Of a DNA stretch of 9,273 nucleotides, positions 4,969-9,273 are shown piece by piece. The stretch's first letter is position 1. Each line of letters begins with the position of its first letter. Made by a program: the position numbers and the translations under genes. The stretch is from positions 1 to 9,273 of the forward strand of contig JAITAM010000055.1 of assembly GCA_031284085.1 (NCBI GenBank). The letters run 5' to 3'. Below the pieces are notes generated by a model. It did not search any database. It was not told where the DNA came from and worked only from the letters and a program-made list of their open reading frames with translations. The stretch comes from Spirochaetaceae bacterium. GTDB taxonomy: Bacteria; Spirochaetota; Spirochaetia; Treponematales; Breznakiellaceae.

Positions 4969-5748
4969 CTAGGTTGCTTTGCGGGAACTGGGCAGCGATG
5001 TCCGTGCCGAACCACCGCCTGATCGTGTCATACTTTCTGTACTATACTTATAGAAAACACGCACCCGCTTGTAAAGTCCGTCGCCTTCGCTTTTGGTATC
5101 AATGTCAGCAATAGTGTTTATAGTTGTGTGAATAAGCCGGCGATCAAAAGGATTCATCGGCTCAAGGAGAACGGATATGCGGTTTTCACGAACCTTGTCT
5201 GCGGTGGTATAAGCAAGGCGTACCAACGATTCTTCATGACGAATCCGATAATTTTCACTGTCTAATATAATTCGTATGTTTTCTTTAGTCTGTTTTCCGG
5301 CATATACATTTACTAAGAGCTGTAAAGCGTCGAGATTTTTCCCTTTTTTCCCGATTAAAATCGAAGAATACTCTGAGTTTAATTGAAAACTAATTTTGTT
5401 TTCTTCTTGCATTATAGTTTCCACTGTTCCAGGATAACCCATTTTTTCCATAACTGTTTCTAGAAAATGTATTATATCTTGCTCAAATTCAGTGGAAATT
5501 ACCGGAATAGCAACCGGCGCTTTAGCAGGTTCCGGTGTGCTTGTAGCTATTTGTAAGGATTGTTGGTCTATCCTTGATTCAAGAGCTTGATTGATATGTA
5601 CTCTAATTCTAACATGTCCTTTCTTAAAAAGACCAGCTCGTTGAAATTCCAATATCTCGATATCAAAATCAGATTTACCGAGTCCAAGTTCCGTGGCCGC
5701 AAGGTTTATTGCCTCTTTTTCAGTACGGCCTTCAAATTCATACGTCAT
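4969..5748 (-). CDS. jag: Jag/KhpB, KH-R3H RNA-binding protein
   Basis: A 259-residue RNA-binding protein (Jag, also KhpB/EloR) normally encoded beside yidC; in other bacteria it affects cell elongation, envelope growth and translation of specific mRNAs. An N-terminal Jag_N domain (1-52, MTYEFEGRTEKEAINLAATE) is followed by a variable linker rich in Pro/Ala (about 53-86). A KH domain then carries the GxxG loop GKKG (133-136), and an R3H domain follows at about 158-235 with NPFDRRLIHT (R203, H207). The short Ser/Arg-rich tail looks disordered. The ATG at 5746-5748 is chosen because GAGGAG lies ten bases upstream (5759-5764) and Jag_N begins there. The frame stays open to a GTG at 5785-5787, but that has no ribosome site. 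The gene is separated from yidC by 295 bases, so it probably has its own promoter. Confidence 0.92.
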   Translation of the reverse strand: MTYEFEGRTEKEAINLAATELGLGKSDFDIEILEFQRAGLFKKGHVRIRVHINQALESRIDQQSLQIATSTPEPAKAPVAIPVISTEFEQDIIHFLETVMEKMGYPGTVETIMQEENKISFQLNSEYSSILIGKKGKNLDALQLLVNVYAGKQTKENIRIILDSENYRIRHEESLVRLAYTTADKVRENRISVLLEPMNPFDRRLIHTTINTIADIDTKSEGDGLYKRVRVFYKYSTESMTRSGGGSARTSLPSSRKAT

Positions 5749-5916
5749 ATTGTTTATGCTCCTCACATTATTGGGATGCTCTAACACTTAAAACTGGATA
5801 CTGTTCAATTTTTAGGTGTTAAAAGAGGTCGGCGTAAAGCCTCTATACAAGGCTCTTAATAAAGAGCAACGCTCTCTATCTGCAATAAGACTTACAGTAC
5901 TCCTGTTCTTCTTAAA

Positions 5917-5994
5917 GCTGCACCGGACTAAAGTTTCTGCAAAGACAGAACCTTTGTAGTAGGAGGTGCAAGCCGGTTATAGACTACAACAGGT
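5917..5994 (-). other. Overlapping alternative hairpins in the yidC-jag spacer
   Basis: Positions 5917-5939 pair with 5946-5973: GCTGCACC with GGTGCAAGC, ACT with AGT, AAAG with CTTT, and TTCTG with CAGAA, with small bulges. The strand 5952-5960 can instead pair with 5983-5994 (ACTACAACAGGT with ACC-TTTGTAGT). The two folds exclude each other, as in riboswitch or attenuator leaders. On the minus-strand RNA the shared region contains CACCUCCU (from 5961-5968), identical to the anti-Shine-Dalgarno core of 16S rRNA. Smaller hairpins follow towards jag (5852-5867, 5824-5844). No known riboswitch class is recognised. Confidence 0.45.
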
Positions 5995-6002
5995 TTTGTC
6001 AG
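5976..6002 (-). promoter_or_regulatory. jag: Candidate promoter for jag
   Basis: On the minus strand CTGACA (5997-6002) is followed after 15 bases by TATAAC (5976-5981). Both boxes match the sigma-70 consensus at five of six positions, but the spacing is shorter than usual. Transcription would start near 5969, at the edge of the long hairpin. A weaker alternative is TTGCTC (5864-5869) with TATAGA (5842-5847), 16 bases apart. Confidence 0.3.
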
Positions 6003-6008
6003 TAAATT

Positions 6009-6036
6009 AAAAAACTCAAAGCTAAAAACCTTGAGG
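6009..6036 (-). terminator. Intrinsic terminator after yidC
   Basis: On the minus strand CTCAAG (6030-6035) pairs with CTTTGAG (6015-6021) with one bulged base, followed by six Ts (6009-6014). It begins eight bases after the yidC stop and would separate the rpmH-rnpA-yidD-yidC transcript from jag. Confidence 0.65.
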
Positions 6037-6043
6037 GTAGTTA

Positions 6044-7822
6044 TTATTTTCTTTTCTTTTTGGGCGGTGCAATAACCGGCTTGGTAAATGTAACCGGCAT
6101 TGCCGCCTTTTTCTGCGCCAGATATTTATTGATAATTATCTGTTGTACTAAACTCAATGCATTTGACATAATCCAGTATAGTAACAAACCGGAAGGTACG
6201 TCGTATAAAATAAAGAAGAAAACAATAGGCATGATAAATAACATCATTTTGGTCTGTGCATTGCCCTGCTGATCCGGTGTTTGCGTAATCTTACCATACA
6301 AAAGCTGCGATGCTACATAAATAAAGGGTAATGCCCTAATGTCGCTCCAGCCAAGGAGGGGGATCTGTAGCGGTGCAAAATTCCACACCGACTCAGGCAA
6401 GGAAAGGTCTGGTATCCAGCCGGGAATAAACATCGCTCCCCGCAGATCAAAATGGTTATTAAACAAATTATACATAGCAATAAAAATAGGAATCTGCAAT
6501 AACATAGGAAGACAGCCGGACAGAGGATTGTACCCCTCTTTTTTATACAACTCCGCCATTTCAAGATTCATCTTTTGCGAGTTGCCTTTGTATTTTTCCT
6601 GAATCTCTTTTATTTTAGGCGACATAGCCTGCATACGCAGCGTTGCTTCAGAACCTTTTTTCGTCAAGGGGAAAAACAGCGCTTTCACCAGTAAAGTTAT
6701 CAGGATGATTGCCACACCGTAATTAGGAATAATCTTATAAAAGAGCATCAAGAACCATTTTAAGCCGGTTTCAAGCGGCGCTAAAATACCGGATGTGTTA
6801 GCCACTTTTATCAGTTCCATGTCGCGTAGACCAAAACTGTTGTCGCCGTTATTGTAAACGGTAAGTGTTTCTTGGTTTTTTGGACCTAGATAAAACCGGT
6901 AAATATCCTCGGTACGAGAGCTGGCTATGGCAGGCCGTGTTATGTAAAGCCTTGAAGCTCCCGATAACCCCGCTTCCGGCGCGGTGGAAAAAGCTATGTC
7001 GTATTGAGTGGGATAGGGAACGGCAATCAAAGTAAAGTACTTTCCGGCTATAGCCGCCCACGACGGGCGGTTTGTTATTACGGTCGGACCGCTGTCGGCT
7101 ACTTTTTCCTGCCTCCGTTTGCCGTTGGTATAGGTAAAATAGTTCCGGTATTCAGAACGCTGGTCTAATTTGTCAAACTGCGGGCCAATCTGCGGACCAA
7201 AAGAGAGCGTGTAAGCCGCTCCTGAAAAATCTATACCGGTAACGCTGTTGTCTCCAGTCAAGTTAATAGCCAGCTCAAACAAATACTCATTGGGTCTAAA
7301 ATCATAGCGTTTGGTCAAACGGATCGTTTTGTCGTTTACGATAAAGTCGCGGTAGAATTCAACTGAGTACTCGGAGAGTTTTTGCGTATAAAAAAACGAA
7401 GTTGTCGGTACAGCGTTGATACCGCCGAAAGCAACGGAAAAAGCGTGCGCCTCAGCGTTGCCGGCAAATATCATTTCCACAGGCTCACCTTTGTCAAAGT
7501 GTTCCGAAAGCTTATAAGAAACAATATCACCGCCTGAATTAGTTAAGGTTACCACAACCAGACCGGTATCCACCGTCGTCAACTGTTCAGCAACAGGAGC
7601 GTCTGCCGCCGCCTCGTCCACCACGCTGCCGGTTACTGCTTCCCCATCTGATGCCGACAAAGGCTCTGATGCGGGTGATATCGGCGCCGCCGTTACCGGT
7701 GCAGGCTGTTCCACTGTCTGTGGTATAACCGCAGGAGGCGTGAAGAATACAGACTGAATGATAAAAAATCCCGACATAACTATGACTGAAAGTACTACAG
7801 CCAGTATTGTTCGTTTTTCCAT
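6044..7822 (-). CDS. yidC: Membrane protein insertase YidC (Oxa1 family)
   Basis: A 592-residue inner-membrane insertase that inserts membrane proteins alone or with SecYEG. It is of the long Gram-negative type: TM1 at about 7-27, a Pro/Ala/Glu-rich linker (28-85), a large periplasmic beta-sandwich domain (about 86-345) and the conserved Oxa1 core (about 350-570). The core includes FPLTKKGSEATLRMQAMSPK (384-403), the coiled-coil C1 loop (KIKEIQEKYKGNSQ), GCLPMLLQIPIFIAMYNLF (436-454) and a long final hydrophobic region (526-562). The groove positive charge, Arg366 in E. coli, is Lys380 here (LLVKALFFPLTK). The tail is strongly basic (PPKKKRK), as expected for ribosome contact. The ATG has AGGAAG four bases upstream (7827-7832). 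It follows yidD by 15 bases, in one operon. Confidence 0.96.
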   Translation of the reverse strand: MEKRTILAVVLSVIVMSGFFIIQSVFFTPPAVIPQTVEQPAPVTAAPISPASEPLSASDGEAVTGSVVDEAAADAPVAEQLTTVDTGLVVVTLTNSGGDIVSYKLSEHFDKGEPVEMIFAGNAEAHAFSVAFGGINAVPTTSFFYTQKLSEYSVEFYRDFIVNDKTIRLTKRYDFRPNEYLFELAINLTGDNSVTGIDFSGAAYTLSFGPQIGPQFDKLDQRSEYRNYFTYTNGKRRQEKVADSGPTVITNRPSWAAIAGKYFTLIAVPYPTQYDIAFSTAPEAGLSGASRLYITRPAIASSRTEDIYRFYLGPKNQETLTVYNNGDNSFGLRDMELIKVANTSGILAPLETGLKWFLMLFYKIIPNYGVAIILITLLVKALFFPLTKKGSEATLRMQAMSPKIKEIQEKYKGNSQKMNLEMAELYKKEGYNPLSGCLPMLLQIPIFIAMYNLFNNHFDLRGAMFIPGWIPDLSLPESVWNFAPLQIPLLGWSDIRALPFIYVASQLLYGKITQTPDQQGNAQTKMMLFIMPIVFFFILYDVPSGLLLYWIMSNALSLVQQIIINKYLAQKKAAMPVTFTKPVIAPPKKKRK

Positions 7823-7837
7823 TAAACTTCCTAAATT

Positions 7838-8050
7838 TTAGGGTACCGGATCGTATCCGCCCGGATGAAAAGGATGGCAGCGTAAAATACGCTTTATTCC
7901 TAGAAAAAGCCCTTTTATTACACCGTATTTTCTTATAGCTGCATAGGTGTATGCAGAGCAACTAGGAACATACCGGCAACACGCAGGAAAATGCGGTGAT
8001 ATAACTCTTTGATAGCAGGTGATTAAAAAAAGGACGAACGTCTTCAGCAC
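7838..8050 (-). CDS. yidD: Membrane protein insertion efficiency factor YidD
   Basis: A 70-residue membrane-associated protein that assists YidC-dependent insertion. Nearly the entire family signature is visible: [29 protein letters not shown] with the conserved cysteines, [20 protein letters not shown] and GGYDPVP at the C-terminus. An N-terminal amphipathic or hydrophobic stretch (KTFVLFLIT) fits membrane attachment. The best start is GTG at 8048-8050, seven bases after GGGAGG (8058-8063). A TTG at 8066-8068 would add six residues but lies before that site. The GTG overlaps the end of rnpA by seven bases (stop at 8044-8046), pointing to translational coupling. The protein is slightly shorter than E. 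coli YidD (85 residues), which has longer ends. Confidence 0.93.
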   Translation of the reverse strand: MLKTFVLFLITCYQRVISPHFPACCRYVPSCSAYTYAAIRKYGVIKGLFLGIKRILRCHPFHPGGYDPVP

Positions 8051-8388
8051 AAGCCCGCCTCCCTGCAAAGGGACTGCAGTTGCTCTTTGCGTATAGCCAA
8101 ACTATCATTTCCCGGAAAGACAAGCAATACCATATCATAACCGCAAGCTAGTAACGGTTTAATGTGGCGGTACGCTTCTCTAGCAAGGCGTCTTGCACGA
8201 TTGCGTTCCACCGCCTTCCCAAATTTCCGAGAAAAAGTAAATGCAATTCGATTATAAGATACGGTATTTTTTATAAACAGCAGCTTTGCTCCGTAACACC
8301 GTACCATTTTTCCACGATTAAACACTTTTCGTATCTCACTCTGCGATTTAAGCCGCTCATGCCGCTTAAACTGAAAATCTCCTGCCAT
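8044..8388 (-). CDS. rnpA: Ribonuclease P protein component RnpA
   Basis: A 114-residue basic protein that, with the RNA subunit RnpB (not in this window), removes the 5' leader of tRNA precursors. The family features are [16 protein letters not shown] at the N-terminus (central cleft), [20 protein letters not shown] and the RNR motif region [14 protein letters not shown] (61-74), then the C-terminal helix and strand ([12 protein letters not shown]). Length matches E. coli RnpA (119). The ATG lies nine bases after the rpmH stop with only a weak AAAGG nearby, so translation probably depends on coupling to rpmH. Its last codons overlap the yidD start. Confidence 0.95.
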   Translation of the reverse strand: MAGDFQFKRHERLKSQSEIRKVFNRGKMVRCYGAKLLFIKNTVSYNRIAFTFSRKFGKAVERNRARRLAREAYRHIKPLLACGYDMVLLVFPGNDSLAIRKEQLQSLCREAGLC

Positions 8389-8397
8389 TGCCTTTTA

Positions 8398-8553
8398 TTA
8401 GTAAGGCTTTTTCTCGTCAGATACCGTCAACTTTATCCGTCCTTTAGCCCGCCGCCGCTTTAATATCAGCCGCCCTCCGCGCGTAGCCATTCGCGCCCTA
8501 AACCCCAAGCTCCTATTACGTTTCACTCTACTTGGTTGATATGTCCTCTTCAT
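8398..8553 (-). CDS. rpmH: Ribosomal protein L34 (bL34)
   Basis: A 51-residue, very basic large-subunit protein. [20 protein letters not shown], the MATRGGR motif and LKRRRAKGR are the standard bL34 sequence; the C-terminus (TVSDEKKPY) is a few residues longer than the usual 44-47. The start at 8551-8553 has AAGGAG nine bases upstream. The gene heads the conserved rpmH-rnpA-yidD-yidC order. The usual dnaA/oriC neighbour is not upstream here; a decayed IS3-family element lies there instead. The frame remains open upstream to a second ATG (8659-8661), but the canonical N-terminus argues against its use. Confidence 0.97.
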   Translation of the reverse strand: MKRTYQPSRVKRNRSLGFRARMATRGGRLILKRRRAKGRIKLTVSDEKKPY

Positions 8554-8606
8554 ACAGACAGACTCCTTTTCACATAAAAAACGGCATACACACAAGCCGG
8601 TAGTAA

Positions 8607-8635
8607 AAGATACTAAATAGCAGATAAATATGCAA
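8607..8635 (-). promoter_or_regulatory. rpmH: Candidate promoter of the rpmH-rnpA-yidD-yidC operon
   Basis: On the minus strand TTGCAT (8630-8635) is separated by 17 bases from TATCTT (8607-8612), giving a start near 8600 and a leader of about 47 bases. That leader has a 4-bp hairpin CGGC/GCCG (8582-8585, 8596-8599) followed by a T-run (8575-8580). The hexamers are only moderate matches. Confidence 0.35.
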
Positions 8636-8724
8636 GGGTACAGGCCAGCAGCCGCAGGCATAATCTGAACCTCCTCCGATTGAAAGGATAGGAAGTTAAG
8701 CCTATGATCAAAGGAGGGAGTATC

Positions 8725-8994
8725 ATGGGAGAAAGAAGAATTTTTACTAAAGAGTTTAAGGAACGGGCGGTGGAACTTGCCCAGAACACAAACCGGAAAC
8801 ACTCGGAGATTGCCCAAGACCTTGGCATTAACCGGAATATGCCGGCATGATGGAAGCGAGAGATGAAGCAGAGTGAAACAGGACCGATGAAAGTTTTCAC
8901 CGGTGGAGGAAACGCTCGAGATGAACAGATGGCTCGGCTGCGGAAAGAAAATGCCGACCTGAGGGAGACGAATGAAATCCTAAAAAAGCAATAG
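8725..8994 (+). pseudogene. IS3-family orfA with one in-frame TGA
   Basis: The ATG at 8725 follows AAAGGAGGGAG (8710-8720). The 89-codon frame reads [20 protein letters not shown] with an HTH region [11 protein letters not shown], a TGA at codon 42 (8848-8850; probably CGA to TGA), then [16 protein letters not shown] and a leucine-zipper-like end ([20 protein letters not shown]). It ends CTA AAA AAG CAA TAG, which holds the A-AAA-AAG slippery heptamer used for -1 frameshifting in this family. Apart from the stop it is well preserved, better than the copy at 781. Confidence 0.85.
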
Positions 8995-9103
8995 TCATCT
9001 TCACGGTAGGGAATCCCCGGTAGCGGCGTACCTGTTCATGCGACAGTATCAAGCACGGTACCCCGTTACGAAGATGGCCAGACTATTGGGGGTAAGTCGC
9101 AAG
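8987..9103 (+). pseudogene. IS3-family orfB, N-terminal fragment
   Basis: This frame reads ESPVAAYLFMRQYQARYP then VTKMARLLGVSR, the usual start of IS3 OrfB (an HTH_21-type domain). The expected SGYYAWL does not follow, because the sequence switches to another element. The frame sits +1, not -1, relative to orfA, which suggests an indel near the junction. Confidence 0.8.
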
Positions 9104-9273
9104 ACCGTCCAGAAATCCTTCTCATCCTTAATCTCTCTACTCCAGAATCTGTCTCCCCAGAAGTGTCCTGTTGTGTTATGTTCTTTATTCCATCGCACAG
9201 CAAAGACTTGCTTTATCCATTTCATTATCTGAGACAGACTTTCACCCGGAGCAGGAGTAATAAGGATATGGAC
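9103..9273 (-). pseudogene. REP-associated tyrosine transposase (Y1/IS200-like), frameshifted and partial
   Basis: Reading in from the right edge, the minus strand gives HILITPAPGESLSQIMKWIK, then after a one-base insertion FAVRWNKEHNTTGHFWGDRF and WSREIKDEKDFWTVL. This is the well-known middle part of TnpA_REP/RAYT proteins (single-strand DNA HUH transposases that act on REP hairpins): NHxHxLxTPxxxxSLSxxMxxxK followed by GHFWxxRFWS. The frameshift lies near 9211-9214. The catalytic HUH motif would be just before the first residues seen, outside the window. The 3' end stops at the join with the IS3 remnant near 9103, so the C-terminal ~40 residues are missing. Confidence 0.78.

Larger units (their letters stand above)
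8677..9103 (+). mobile_element. Second IS3-family remnant, left part only
   Basis: The left end (8677-8700, ending GAAGTTAAG) and all following sequence align by eye with the element at 733, in the same orientation. It keeps a nearly complete orfA and the first ~35 codons of orfB, then stops abruptly near 9103, where sequence of a different transposase on the opposite strand begins. The right end and catalytic core are missing. Confidence 0.85.

Noticed and set aside
5749..5787. GTG start adding 13 residues to Jag
   Set aside because: No ribosome site there; GAGGAG and the Jag_N domain start support the ATG at 5748.
8051..8068. TTG start adding six residues to YidD
   Set aside because: GGGAGG lies inside this stretch and points to the GTG at 8048-8050.
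733..9103. Composite transposon carrying the housekeeping block
   Set aside because: Both IS copies are dead, the second lacks a right end, and the cargo is essential core genes in conserved order.

Overview
The window looks like a chromosomal segment of a host-associated spirochaete, most likely a Treponema of moderate GC content (T. vincentii/medium-like). This is an inference from the overall style of the YidC, Jag, L34 and YbdG-like proteins and from the gene set; no 16S or similar marker is present, so it is a lineage guess.

The left edge (1-2034) is decayed accessory DNA. It begins with what may be the last 49 codons of an unidentified gene, followed by about 430 bp of tandem ~55-bp repeats (205-640). 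Each repeat can form two small hairpins, and the stems change together between two unit types. Next comes a dead IS3-family element (733-1825), with a frameshifted orfA and a gutted orfB into which a piece of an IS5-type transposase is embedded in reverse.

The core (2035-8553) is made of intact housekeeping genes. On the plus strand are rlmB (23S rRNA Gm2251 methyltransferase, apparently leaderless), an Hsp20 small heat-shock protein behind a strikingly hairpin-rich leader, and a YbdG-like mechanosensitive channel. The channel's only good Shine-Dalgarno sequence is separated from its ATG by a long hairpin. On the minus strand, converging on the channel gene across a perfect 16-bp inverted repeat, lies the conserved block rpmH-rnpA-yidD-yidC and then jag/khpB. 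Its products are ribosomal protein L34, the protein subunit of RNase P, the YidD insertion factor, the YidC membrane insertase and a KH-R3H RNA-binding protein. This block couples ribosome/tRNA maturation to membrane-protein insertion. Here jag is detached from yidC by a terminator and a 256-bp structured spacer, which suggests separate control.

The right edge (8677-9273) is again mobile-element debris: a second remnant of the same IS3-family element, in the same orientation, fused to the frameshifted 3' part of a REP-associated (IS200/Y1-type) tyrosine transposase gene that runs off the window. The strongest non-standard signals are the covarying hairpin array, the possible hairpin-bridged ribosome binding site of the channel gene, the alternative hairpins between yidC and jag, and the structured leader of hsp20.
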